The notes below the pieces were generated by a model, which was given only the letters and a program-made list of their open reading frames with translations, searched no databases and was not told the DNA's origin. This document shows, in pieces, positions 26,468 to 36,680 of a stretch of DNA of 60,634 nt (its first letter is position 1; every line of letters begins with the position of its first letter). The stretch covers positions 1-60,634 of the forward strand of contig JAPLFL010000112.1 of NCBI GenBank assembly GCA_026390695.1. The letters are read 5' to 3'. The translations under genes were made by a program, and so were the position numbers. The DNA comes from Candidatus Kapaibacterium sp. Its GTDB lineage: Bacteria > Bacteroidota > Ignavibacteria > Kapaibacteriales > UBA2268.

Positions 26468-29400
26468 TTATAATTCATTTTTGTCTGAACTTTTAGGTGT
26501 ATAAAAATCAGGATTATATAAACGTGTCTCTTTAACAATTTCTTTTAATTCATTTATCTTCTTTTTTATTTGCCCATTATTGATCTTAAATCTTTCAGTT
26601 GCGATTGCAAAATGATAAACTCTATCATCCAAATCATCATTTAAGAAATATAGTTTTTCTATAAAATTATAGTATTCAAGCCCTTCCGTATGAGTTTCAA
26701 TTGTCATGTGATAATGTTGAATTGCTCGTTCGTAGTGATAGTACTCTGTCAATGAATTATCATCATCTATTTCGCAAAGTTGTTTCAGTTTATCAATCAG
26801 ATCATTTTTAATGTCCAATTCAATCGAGGTGTCATTATTTTCTTTTATCCACTTTTCAATTTCAACAATAACAATCTTATTAATTTCAAAAAAATCAAAT
26901 AAATACTTCCTTTCGTCTCCTTTTAAAAATATTAGCGCTAAAATTATTTGTATATTAATTTCTAACTCATTGTTCCTATTGGTCAAATAAACTTCGGCTG
27001 ATTTTAAACATTTATTATAATCATTAATTATTTTTGTATTACCTCTAAAGCCAATTGTTATTTTATAATCCAAATATAATTTCACTGAATTATAAATCAT
27101 AAGCCAATCGGCCAATTTTTCATGTGCCCATGCTATAAAACTGTGGTTTATAAGATAGGTAAAACCATAAAGATTTGTTAATTTTATTAATTCTTGAAGA
27201 CAAAAAATAGAATCTGTAATTAAGTGAAATATAAATTCTCTTCCAGTAAATACTATTTCTTCGGATTTTCTTTTAGCTGAATCCAAAAATATAAACTCTT
27301 TTGATTCTAAGTTCTTGAATAATTTGTAAATCAATCTTTCGTATATTCTTTCTTCTGATTTTTCAGTATCATCAAAACAACTTATTAAAGTAACTAATAA
27401 TTTAAAATTTAACTTTGCTTTATATTTCAATGACAGTATGCGATTAAACATACTATCCATTTCGTTAAATGGGGAGACTATGTTCAATTTATATTCATTA
27501 ATTAGAGTTTTCATTAGGTCTAATTTATTTTGAACTTTAGATTTCATCTTGAGCGTAAGGTCCCGATAAATATATACAACTTCATCAATTTCAACTAAAG
27601 AAATACTTCTCAAGTCTATATCGTTGATAGCATCACTTTCTTTTAATAAAATTCCTTTTATTTTTTCTATCTCAATTCTATGAACATTTTGATAAGCACT
27701 ATACAAACCTGAAATAACTTTAGACGCAACAGACCTAATCGATTTTATGAGCGCTTCATTATTTTCAAAAGAGTTGTCAAAATCTACTAAATCTCTAATA
27801 AAATATAAAATTTTTCTGTTTTGATGAGCATATTCTTTGTAATCATTAGACTTTTTAAAAAATACAGCAGATAACCAATAAAGAAGTAAAATGGCCCTAG
27901 ATTTATCATATATATTTTTCCCATTTTTTACTACTTTTTCACTTATAATTTTATATTTATTGTTATCGTGTTCACTATTTGATGGTTCATCTTGAAATAA
28001 TGCTATTAACAGATCCTTGAATGAATTTATTTCTTTAATAAGTTCTTTTTTAACCTGATCGTTAATTTCATTTGTATTTATATCTTTAAAATCTACTAAA
28101 CAATTTAAAAATACATCTCCTATATTAGATAAATTTATTGCCAAAGATCGATAATTATAAACGTTGAAGTCCTCAAAAGACTTTTCGCTTAAAGTATTTA
28201 ATAAACTATATAATATTTCATTTATTCCAACGATGTCGCTATTAACATTCGGTTTATTTTTTCCTTTCTTATCTTTTATGTCCTTTCTAATTCTGATAAA
28301 TTTATCTAATAATATTCTTAAAGTTTTGTGGTAAAAGAAGCAAGCAGTACAAGGGGCGTTTGAACCTTGTTTTTTGATTATCTCACGTGTTTTATCACAA
28401 TAAGTTTCTTCGTTATTTGTATCTACAAAACAAGTTGAGCAGAATACATTTTGATTGGGTTGTTGGCAAAAGTAATTACATTTATTACTACATTGAATTT
28501 TACTTTTATTGTACTTTTTATCACTTAAATTCTTCTTTTCGTGGCATCCTGATTTAATAATTTTCGAAATATCCAAACTCCCGTTTTTAAAATAAAGAAT
28601 ATCCCCTACCTTTGACCAAAAATCGCATTCTATATAGAATTTTTCACTTGTATTAAAGACTTTTGTAAGATATAAAAATTCCTGATAAACAGTATTCAGA
28701 TTATGAGCCGTAATACCGCCCATATTTGGTTTTTCTAAAATCATTAATTTAGCTAGAAATGGCTGATATACATGGCTAATTGAAGCAAATAACGTTGCTT
28801 TTGAAATAACTTTAGCTTTCTCAGGTGATAATTGGTTAATTAACTTTTTAACTAACTCTTTTTCATTATCATTATCCCATTTATCCATTTCAGATGCAGG
28901 TGCAATATTTTTAACGAAATTAACTTCTTTTTCTTTTTCTCTATTTGCAACTACCTTGCTTTCACCATCCTCAAATATTTCCTTCAAGCCTAATTCAGGA
29001 AGATCAATATATCTGAATTCAATAATTTTTTGGGCAATTTCGGAATAAGTTTTCAGCGCACTCGGATAATTTTTCCTTTTTTCATTTGCAATTCCGAGTT
29101 TTAGCATATTTCTTATAAAAGTCAACATCCTCGCTGATTCAAATTTATTTACTTTTTTATTTCGTAAGCCATAAACAGATGCCTTATAGAAGTTGATTGC
29201 CTCCTGATACTCTTCCTCATAAAAATAAATATCACCTAAAATCATTTTTAAAGCATGAATATTATTATTAGTATCTTCGATTTGGTTATTTTCATTTCTT
29301 TTATTATCACTATTAATTTCTATCCTAAGTCTTTTATCATAATAATTCTTTACTGCAAGCGATTCATCAAGAGTAAAATTAAAAATTGCTCCTGCATCTT

Positions 29401-32400
29401 CTTTAACTCTTGATAACATTGAAATTTCCTGCGAAATCATTCTCGGAAATTTGTATGTATGTAATCCGGTATTAACCCTTTGTAAATGAGTTTTTGTAAG
29501 AAAATGAAGAATTGTTCCGATAAAATCTCGTAATTCAGTTGTCTTGTTTATATCAAGAAGTTCAGGTGTAGTCTCAATATTATTCCATGAGAAAGAGCTC
29601 TTATGGAATTTGAAAATATGGTCGATAAGAAAGGAAGCTGAAACAAGCAGTTTGTCACCATACTCGACCAAATTATTATTTATTTCAAGTATTATCGGAT
29701 ACGCCAGATAATTTACCATTCCTATAGAATATTGAGAAAAATAATCAAAGCCCAAATAAAATTCAGAAGTAATGTTTTTATCAAGATTTACAAATTGATT
29801 ATCGAATGAGGTTAAACTTTCAGAGAATTCTTTGCTTTCTATGAATTTTTCAAAGAATATTGTTGTTTTCTTTGGAGAGCCGTTACTAATATGAGTTAAA
29901 TACACAATGAAGTGTTGCAATGTCATAATTATTTTTTCTCGCTTTTTTCTGAGTATTTCATTTTGAATAAACTTTTCTTTTGATTGATCTTCATCATTTA
30001 GTTTATGAGATTCAAAATTATCAATTATATATTTATTGTAATTTCTAAGATTTGGTTCAAACCCATCTTTTCGTTGTTCCTTTTCCTGTTCTATGTACCA
30101 CGAAGGAAAAAGATAGTTACAAACATACCTTTCGGTCATTTTCGTTATATCTTTTGATTTCTGATATTTAAAATTGTCTGTGTTATTTCTTTCTTTCTTG
30201 TCGTTTATCAAATTATCATTAAAAAAGCTATCAACATAAATAACATCATTGAAAATATTTCCAATATAAAAGTTTCTATCCGATACATCAGCAAGATACG
30301 CATCATAAAGCTCTCGCCCGGCAATAAAAATGAATTTGGCTTTGGCTGTAGTTAAAAAATATTTCAAATTACTTAATAATTGTAAAATTGCTTGCTGTCG
30401 TTCACGTGTTCTTTCTGGAGAAAACAAAGTCGTTGTACGTGTATTATAAGTAATTTCTTGCTCATCTATTTCTTTTGCAGGTTCAATTTTATCTAATTCA
30501 TCAAATATAAAGATGAATTGTGGCCTGAATGTCATTCGAGGATGTTGGTGCATCTCATCAAGAAAATTAATTAGTTCTCGTTCAATAAAACGCTCATCCG
30601 CTTGAGGATAATGTTTGCTTTTTGAAATTTTCATTCCAAAGAATTTTCCATAGTTTTTTCCTACACCAGCATCAAAGCCACTTGAGTAACTGATCTGAGC
30701 ATCTATCATCTCATTTATTCTTTTTAAATCCCTGAATAATAAGAAATTCGATTTGAATTTTAAAAAATTTATCCTTTTTAATAATGAAAAACCTATAATT
30801 GAATTTATAATAAAAATTAATCCGAAATAGTCGATACGATAAGGTATGATATTAGAGTGTATTACGCTAATGATACCTGACCTGATTGGTAATGGATTTA
30901 AACATTCAAAAATATGAATAAAAAGTCCTTCACTTATAATAGGTCTTATTCTTTTATATAAGTTATAAACAATAAAATCAATATTTGAGCTATATGACAT
31001 TAAAAATTTTTGCCATTTTGATAATTTGGAATAGTAAATTAAGGATTTGAAAAATATATTTACATCTAATATCTTTAGACTTTGGTTATCTTTTAATTTC
31101 TCAGGAAGATTTATTTTAAACTCGCTAAATAAATTTAGATATAATATCTCTTCTCTGCAAATATTGCCCTTTAAAAAACCTGAATTCGATTTAATACTTG
31201 ATCCACTACTGTTCTTTATCCAAGCGATTGTGTTTTTATTTGAATCATTAGCTCGTGTATGGGAAAGTATATGAGTTCCAATGAAATTATTTTTATTGAA
31301 AACCATTATTGAATCATTAAGTAAATTTGCTTTGAATAAACTATCGGGAGTAATTTGACCACTCTTTTTAAAACAAACAATTGTATCTATAACTATCTTA
31401 TTTGCAGTTCCTGCAACTTTTTTTCTTACATAAAATAAGGTATCTCTCTGAAAGGAACTTGTTGTATCCTTTTGGCTTTCTTCAATTTCGAATAATAAAC
31501 TATCATATTTGATTTTCTTTTCAACAAACTTTAATCCACAGTCAATTAAAGAGTAAAAATTGCTATCGAGTAATAGCATATTAATTGTATTCAATTTGTA
31601 ATCAATATAGGAATTTTCGATAAACGAAGTGAAAAGTGGTAAATTATTTCTATTATGAATAGATTCAAGACAATTATTAATACTTTCAAATCTACAAGAT
31701 TCTTTAGAATCCTCAATAAAAAATGAGCCTTGTGAAGGAAAATAAAAATAGAAATCTGACAATTGTTTTATTGCATAACTTGCCCTATAAATCGAATTAA
31801 AATAGAAAAAATATGAGAAAAATGAGATACCAAATACTGTTGAATAGACTAATGGAAAAAATACTATTCTAAAGCTCCTGTGCCAATCTCGATATTTTGT
31901 TAATAATCCGCTTGAGATCAATTTTAAAACATCAATTTCTTTTAAGTTGTCATAGCTCAGGTTTATTTTAATGTAAATTGTTCTAACATTGTGCAAAAAT
32001 TTTTTTGTAGAGTCAAAAATCGAAAATTTATTATTATCTGGATTTTTTAATAGGTATTTCCAAACAAAATATATAAAAAATAACAGAAGCGTTATTGAAA
32101 TTATACTCATCTGCCGCTGATACCATATTAAAGCTACTGAATAACTATAGAAATTTACTAAATAATTAACTGATACCAAAAAAAATGAAAATTTTATATT
32201 TTTTGTTAAATGTTTGGCAGTTTGGAAATAATCATTAAAAATTGATAAAACAAAAATTTTAAAATTCTTTTTTTGCCTGTAAGTCTTAACAGTTAAATTA
32301 TTAATTTCTAAATGCTTTTTCCTAAATTTATATAAAATATATGAAACATAGATTATTGGGAAAACAAAAATAGTGTTAGTGTTAGTGTTCATTAAAATTA

Positions 32401-32983
32401 TTGATAAGATAATACCAATTATCGATATACCTATTTGTCGTAATTCAATTTCGTATTTTCTAAGTACCTCTGATTGATTATTTGAATTAGTACTTTTTTG
32501 AAAGATCGTGGATGCCTCACTACTTGTGAAGGGGCTCTTCGTTTCGTTCCCTTTTTTGTTAATTTTATAAAAAATTCGAATTATATAAATTGGAAATATT
32601 ATCACCAGAAGTTTATTAGAATAATTATTAAATAACATAAAACTGATTATTGACAAAATAACCGTAAAAAATACTAATTGCAAGAACTTCATAGGAAACT
32701 TCAGAGGCACATGTGCTTTGCTTATCTCACTAATCGTCTTAGCTACAAAGCTGGTTTTGCCCATACCACGGAAACCACTAACTAAATATGCACCGGATAT
32801 TGTTGCTCCGCCAGTCAATATCGCTTTTAATCGTTCAATTATTTTCCTTCTTCCTATGAAACGATCATCAATATCGCTTAAATCCGAAGGGCCATGGAAA
32901 AATTTAAATCCATAAAGTGGAATATAAACTTTTTTGATTCTTGACGAAAAATCGTCTAATGTACTTTGTTCTTTTTCTTCCAC
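26468..32983 (-). CDS. Giant KAP/STAND-like P-loop NTPase with membrane insert and TPR-like C-terminus
   Basis: This 2171-aa protein starts at a GTG preceded by GGAGAAAAA. Residues 40-52 (DRFIGRRKIIERL) and 70-78 (GFRGMGKTS, Walker A) begin an AAA+/KAP-type domain. Walker B (FIFIFDELDKIE) appears only near residue 825, so about 740 residues are inserted, with several membrane segments (about 95-135, 185-220, 255-310, 360-395, 660-740) and a probable extracytoplasmic region near 400-640. Insertion of membrane helices between the Walker motifs is the hallmark of KAP NTPases, but the insert here is exceptionally large. Residues 920-1200 look like the ATPase lid. A TPR-like segment follows (DIYFYEEEYQEAINFYKASV). 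Residues 1475-1550 hold a Cys-rich putative zinc cluster (CSNKCNYFC, FCSTCF, APCTACFF), then about 600 helical residues. It may be a membrane-anchored defence or signalling NTPase. Confidence 0.75.
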   Translation of the reverse strand: MEEKEQSTLDDFSSRIKKVYIPLYGFKFFHGPSDLSDIDDRFIGRRKIIERLKAILTGGATISGAYLVSGFRGMGKTSFVAKTISEISKAHVPLKFPMKFLQLVFFTVILSIISFMLFNNYSNKLLVIIFPIYIIRIFYKINKKGNETKSPFTSSEASTIFQKSTNSNNQSEVLRKYEIELRQIGISIIGIILSIILMNTNTNTIFVFPIIYVSYILYKFRKKHLEINNLTVKTYRQKKNFKIFVLSIFNDYFQTAKHLTKNIKFSFFLVSVNYLVNFYSYSVALIWYQRQMSIISITLLLFFIYFVWKYLLKNPDNNKFSIFDSTKKFLHNVRTIYIKINLSYDNLKEIDVLKLISSGLLTKYRDWHRSFRIVFFPLVYSTVFGISFFSYFFYFNSIYRASYAIKQLSDFYFYFPSQGSFFIEDSKESCRFESINNCLESIHNRNNLPLFTSFIENSYIDYKLNTINMLLLDSNFYSLIDCGLKFVEKKIKYDSLLFEIEESQKDTTSSFQRDTLFYVRKKVAGTANKIVIDTIVCFKKSGQITPDSLFKANLLNDSIMVFNKNNFIGTHILSHTRANDSNKNTIAWIKNSSGSSIKSNSGFLKGNICREEILYLNLFSEFKINLPEKLKDNQSLKILDVNIFFKSLIYYSKLSKWQKFLMSYSSNIDFIVYNLYKRIRPIISEGLFIHIFECLNPLPIRSGIISVIHSNIIPYRIDYFGLIFIINSIIGFSLLKRINFLKFKSNFLLFRDLKRINEMIDAQISYSSGFDAGVGKNYGKFFGMKISKSKHYPQADERFIERELINFLDEMHQHPRMTFRPQFIFIFDELDKIEPAKEIDEQEITYNTRTTTLFSPERTRERQQAILQLLSNLKYFLTTAKAKFIFIAGRELYDAYLADVSDRNFYIGNIFNDVIYVDSFFNDNLINDKKERNNTDNFKYQKSKDITKMTERYVCNYLFPSWYIEQEKEQRKDGFEPNLRNYNKYIIDNFESHKLNDEDQSKEKFIQNEILRKKREKIIMTLQHFIVYLTHISNGSPKKTTIFFEKFIESKEFSESLTSFDNQFVNLDKNITSEFYLGFDYFSQYSIGMVNYLAYPIILEINNNLVEYGDKLLVSASFLIDHIFKFHKSSFSWNNIETTPELLDINKTTELRDFIGTILHFLTKTHLQRVNTGLHTYKFPRMISQEISMLSRVKEDAGAIFNFTLDESLAVKNYYDKRLRIEINSDNKRNENNQIEDTNNNIHALKMILGDIYFYEEEYQEAINFYKASVYGLRNKKVNKFESARMLTFIRNMLKLGIANEKRKNYPSALKTYSEIAQKIIEFRYIDLPELGLKEIFEDGESKVVANREKEKEVNFVKNIAPASEMDKWDNDNEKELVKKLINQLSPEKAKVISKATLFASISHVYQPFLAKLMILEKPNMGGITAHNLNTVYQEFLYLTKVFNTSEKFYIECDFWSKVGDILYFKNGSLDISKIIKSGCHEKKNLSDKKYNKSKIQCSNKCNYFCQQPNQNVFCSTCFVDTNNEETYCDKTREIIKKQGSNAPCTACFFYHKTLRILLDKFIRIRKDIKDKKGKNKPNVNSDIVGINEILYSLLNTLSEKSFEDFNVYNYRSLAINLSNIGDVFLNCLVDFKDINTNEINDQVKKELIKEINSFKDLLIALFQDEPSNSEHDNNKYKIISEKVVKNGKNIYDKSRAILLLYWLSAVFFKKSNDYKEYAHQNRKILYFIRDLVDFDNSFENNEALIKSIRSVASKVISGLYSAYQNVHRIEIEKIKGILLKESDAINDIDLRSISLVEIDEVVYIYRDLTLKMKSKVQNKLDLMKTLINEYKLNIVSPFNEMDSMFNRILSLKYKAKLNFKLLVTLISCFDDTEKSEERIYERLIYKLFKNLESKEFIFLDSAKRKSEEIVFTGREFIFHLITDSIFCLQELIKLTNLYGFTYLINHSFIAWAHEKLADWLMIYNSVKLYLDYKITIGFRGNTKIINDYNKCLKSAEVYLTNRNNELEINIQIILALIFLKGDERKYLFDFFEINKIVIVEIEKWIKENNDTSIELDIKNDLIDKLKQLCEIDDDNSLTEYYHYERAIQHYHMTIETHTEGLEYYNFIEKLYFLNDDLDDRVYHFAIATERFKINNGQIKKKINELKEIVKETRLYNPDFYTPKSSDKNEL

Positions 32984-33377
32984 TTTTTCTCCATTATTTA
33001 TATGAATTCTTATTAAACTACTTACTAATTTAGTTTAATTTTTATAGACGATTTTATTGATAGTCAATGCTATATCTATATACAACTGATTATTAATGCT
33101 CAATACAAATTGGCACTTCTACTTCAAATATTAGAGCACTAAAGAATAATTTTTAACATAAACAAATTTAATAGTTCAACAAGTCGCTTACCTAAATTAC
33201 AAAAATATTTTCATATAACAAATAAGAAATATCGTCTTTGAAAAATAAATTATTAAAATAAAAAATCAAACTTTTCCTTAAAACCTGAATTATCTACTTT
33301 ACTTTACGAATTCTTACTAATTAATCAACAGCTACTATACTGTCTTTTGACCGAAAATTCGGCAAAAAACTAATTGT
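32984..33377. other. Upstream region of the giant NTPase gene
   Basis: AT-rich, with no gene visible. It should carry the minus-strand promoter of the NTPase gene. No inverted repeat stands out in this part. Confidence 0.4.
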
Positions 33378-33514
33378 GTTCAATTTATCGTCCGTTTGAT
33401 TGTGGCTCTGAGAGCACAGAATCAAAAACGGACAGCAAATGCCATTTCCTACGTTGCTAACGCGGACACTTCGATAAAAGTCATTTGCTGCCCGTTCCGG
33501 GACAAAAATTGAAC
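33378..33514. other. Structured G/C-rich element with three-arm folding potential
   Basis: An outer stem pairs GTTCAATTTATCGTCC (33378-33393) with CGGGACAAAAATTGAAC (33498-33514). Inside are an arm CCGTTTGATT / AATCAAAAACGG (33392-33431) capped by GTGGCTCTGAGAGCAC, and an arm CGGACAGCAAATG / CATTTGCTGCCCG (33429-33494) containing CGTTGCTAACG. The element is much richer in G+C than its surroundings. It could be a structured RNA or a miniature mobile element. Confidence 0.6.
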
Positions 33515-33807
33515 TTAATAAATAAAAAAATCCTTCTTGTTGTCAAATTATCTCTTTTCACTACGCCAGAAGCTGTCTTTACAATTTAAAGAAAAATAAT
33601 TGTAATATATTTTGTGATAGATATTATCTCAAAGTTAGAACTGATGCCACGATTCAGCGAACAGTGAATTTATGTATTTGTTCTAGTCATTCACTAAGAA
33701 TTGAACCTATATTAATTAAATAAGAATGAGTCTGATCAAATCTAATATCTTTTTTGAATCATTAATAATCTTCATAATCCTGCCACTATACTCAATTAAA
33801 TGAGTAT

Positions 33808-33849
33808 AAAAAATAACCTCAGTTTGATTACCAACTGAGGTTATTTTTT
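33808..33849. terminator. Bidirectional rho-independent terminator
   Basis: AAATAACCTCAGTTT and its near-perfect complement AACTGAGGTTATTT enclose a short loop with A-rich and T-rich flanks on both sides, so it can act in both directions. It ends the minus-strand gene at 33888. Confidence 0.88.
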
Positions 33850-33887
33850 CATAAATTTTATGAAGGAATCTATTTTATCCAAATTGC

Positions 33888-34226
33888 CTAAAACTCGAAA
33901 TCATTTATCATGTTGATAATGTTAAACATCTCTTTCGGTGCTGTGTTCAACAATAATTTCTCCAAATTTCGATTATCATCAATTAAAGAATACTGCTTGT
34001 AAATTTTATGAGTCAAGTTGATTGATCCATTGTAAATTTCCCAAATATTCTCCTTTGATTGTAAGCGAATACTTCTATATCCGGGTTTTAGGGTGTCAAA
34101 TGGAGCCCATTCTTTAATCATGCAATGATCTAATAAATTGGTAATATTAACTAATTCTTCTTGGTCATTTATAAACCAATAATTGTATTCAATTCCAGTC
34201 AATATTTGGATAGTACATTTTAGCAT
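33888..34226 (-). CDS. Hypothetical 112-aa protein
   Basis: This soluble, mildly acidic protein is not recognised. It contains GIEYNYWFINDQEELVNITN, a Trp-rich middle (IKEWAPFDTLKPGYRSIRLQ) and a helical end. There is no clear ribosome binding site and no signal peptide. The terminator downstream supports a real transcript. It could be a small immunity or accessory protein. Confidence 0.5.
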   Translation of the reverse strand: MLKCTIQILTGIEYNYWFINDQEELVNITNLLDHCMIKEWAPFDTLKPGYRSIRLQSKENIWEIYNGSINLTHKIYKQYSLIDDNRNLEKLLLNTAPKEMFNIINMINDFEF

Positions 34227-34341
34227 AATTATTTCAGTTAATATTGTTAAATACTTGCATAAAATTTAGACTAAGTACTCAGAAATTAAGTAATATACTC
34301 ACTTTTCGGCTACCGATTATATCCCTCATTTCAGATATTAC

Positions 34342-35140
34342 TTAAATATTATTCATAACACCCCATCCAGTGCATGCATCCCAACCCGACCCAGCTTTGT
34401 AACCTAAATGGTTTTTTGTAGTTATATTGTTTCCTGAAGTTATATCACGACAATTCTGGCCTTTATTTGCATAAAGTTTTGGATTAATAAATCCAGCTCG
34501 GTTACCATTCCTCTGATTACATAAAGCTATTAAACCAGCCATTAACGGTGCTACTGCGCTTGTACCTCCATAAACTAACGCTTGACCATCTACGACCACT
34601 TTATATCCCGTTACAGGGTCTGCATCACCTGAAATATCCGGAACACATCTACCTTAAATTTTGTACTTACAGATAAAGGCACATTTGCATTTTGTTGGTA
34701 AGCGGGAAGTGGGAAGAATTCACTAACACTCCGCCTGTTGCCGATGTCGGATCATCATTCCAAACTGTTTCATCACTCACTTTATTATCTTTTGCAATAA
34801 GATGAGTTCCTCCGCATGATAAAGCCTAAGGACTGGATGACGGGAAATCAACGTGGACTTTTCCATCATCTAAGCCATCACTCGAACCTTGATCACCAGT
34901 CGAAATACAAATTGTGATTCCAAGTAATGAAGCTGCTTGGAATGCTTGATTAAAGGCATTCAATGACTGTTTTGTCCAATTAGCTTCAGGAGAACCCCAG
35001 CTTATAGAAATAACCGTTGGATTATTGATCTTAACGTGAATAGCTGTAGTTAATGCATCTAAGAATCCATGGTTGGTGTTTGGTGCAAAATATACAATTA
35101 GTCTAGCGCCTGGAGCTACTGCTCCTGCACCTACTTTCTT
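34342..35140 (-). pseudogene. Degraded S53 (sedolisin/kumamolisin-like) peptidase
   Basis: On the minus strand, reading from 35137, the frame gives VGAGAVAPGARLIVYFAP, ISISWGSPEANWTKQSLNAF and CISTGDQGSSDGLDDG, then meets a TAG. It resumes with ALSCGGTHLIAKDNKV and TVWNDDPTSATGGV, shifts frame, and ends (34342-34599) with GGTSAVAPLMAGLIALCNQR, which holds the catalytic serine, and SGWDACTGWG. These are S53 motifs in order. The propeptide and the catalytic Glu/Asp helix are missing, so the gene is dead. Confidence 0.82.
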
Positions 35141-35221
35141 TTTGTAATTTATTTGTTTTTTGTTTTAATTATTTTGTTTTGAAATAAGCCACCCAAAATT
35201 TGTTGAAAGGCCATTCCCTTA

Positions 35222-36640
35222 TTATTTTAATAGGATTATAGGGTTATTATTAAAAATACTGTATTTAATACCAGCTGAAAAATAAAATGGGGTTTTATTT
35301 ATAAATTGAGTTGATATATTCGTTTTAGATAGTTCTTCATTAAATAAATATGAAGCTGAAATAAATATATCAGGATAACCCTTATTGGATTTGATGTTAG
35401 AAGATAAACCAAGAGTTATTTTATTAGAATTCCCAACAAATGATGTATTTTCACTATTAACTACTCTTCCAAATTTCCAAAATTTGCCAAGACTAAAATC
35501 TATATCAAAGGATTGAAACATATAACTAAAAGTAAAACCACATCCCATATAATTTAAACTCCAATTTAGATTATACTGAATTGAATCACTTTTTATTTCA
35601 GTTTGAAAAAATGGGTATGAATATTCACCATAAACACCAATGTGTTTAAGTAATTTTAAGTCAGGCTGAATCATTCCAAGGCTAATATTTAGACTTGCGC
35701 CTGGTGAAAATACATTGTAATTATTATAAGAATCGTTATTTCCGCCTAAGAAAGAATTGAATAGAGATATAGAATATATCCGATTCTGTTTAACAGAATC
35801 AACTAACAATTTTTCCAAAGTATCGCTTAATCTATTAACGCCATATATTTTCTCTTTTGTTACTTCTAAAATCTTACTTTTAAGGTTTTCAATTATACTG
35901 CTATCATTTTTAACGATACTATCTAAATTTCTATTAAATAATTTAACTGCCTCTCTTCTAAAAAGTATTTCCTGAACAATATTAATTGAATCCTTTTGAC
36001 TTAATTGTCTTTGAATAGCAGACAAGGCTAATGAATTATTTAACAAATTTTTATTATCCAAATTAGTTTGCCGAATAAGTTCATTAATAAATTGGAATTG
36101 AGTTGATTTTAATGAGTCTTGAAGTTCGTTTATACTTTTGAGTGAACTTTGGGTAAATTCGGAGAATTGTTTATTTGAGGATTGGTAAACTTTATTTATA
36201 ATTGAGAAATAATAATTTCTTAAAGAATCAATATCATCTTTATAATTAGTAAAATCCGTTTTCATGACTTCAAGATTCTTAGAATTTGAACTTGAATGAT
36301 CTATCATTCCTCTACTAGTCTCAACTAAATTATCTTGATCAGATTCGGACCAATTTTGAATTTCATCACTTAACTTTTTTTTAACTTTTGAAATTTTATC
36401 CTTTTCTTCAGATAATATAATCTCATTAATTACTTTTTGAGTATTTTTAGGGAGTTTCTCTTTAATCCTCTTTGGTACATCACCAAAAATATCTTCATTT
36501 GGATCATGTTGAATTATTGATTCCACAATAACGTCTATTACAGTTTCAACTCCTGGACGGAGTTTCTTCGCATAAGTATTATTTAAAAATGTAAGATTGA
36601 AAAATAATAAAAGAATAAATATATAATTTGATTTCTTCAA
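35222..36640 (-). CDS. Exported coiled-coil protein with outer-membrane barrel-like C-terminus
   Basis: The 472-aa protein starts with a signal peptide (YIFILLLFFNLTFLNNTYA). Residues 30-290 are highly charged and helical, probably coiled coil (SKVKKKLSDEIQNWSESDQD). Residues 300-472 contain alternating strands (GASLNISLGMIQPDLKLLKH, HIGVYGEYSYPFFQTEIKSD, NWSLNYMGCGFTFSYMFQSF, AGIKYSIF) that look like a small outer-membrane barrel. No family is recognised. It is separated by only 40 bp from the upstream inner-membrane protein gene, suggesting an envelope-spanning pair. Confidence 0.6.
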   Translation of the reverse strand: MKKSNYIFILLLFFNLTFLNNTYAKKLRPGVETVIDVIVESIIQHDPNEDIFGDVPKRIKEKLPKNTQKVINEIILSEEKDKISKVKKKLSDEIQNWSESDQDNLVETSRGMIDHSSSNSKNLEVMKTDFTNYKDDIDSLRNYYFSIINKVYQSSNKQFSEFTQSSLKSINELQDSLKSTQFQFINELIRQTNLDNKNLLNNSLALSAIQRQLSQKDSINIVQEILFRREAVKLFNRNLDSIVKNDSSIIENLKSKILEVTKEKIYGVNRLSDTLEKLLVDSVKQNRIYSISLFNSFLGGNNDSYNNYNVFSPGASLNISLGMIQPDLKLLKHIGVYGEYSYPFFQTEIKSDSIQYNLNWSLNYMGCGFTFSYMFQSFDIDFSLGKFWKFGRVVNSENTSFVGNSNKITLGLSSNIKSNKGYPDIFISASYLFNEELSKTNISTQFINKTPFYFSAGIKYSIFNNNPIILLK

Positions 36641-36680
36641 AGTTGTGCCAATATTTAGTTTGACTTGATTTTGAATAAGA

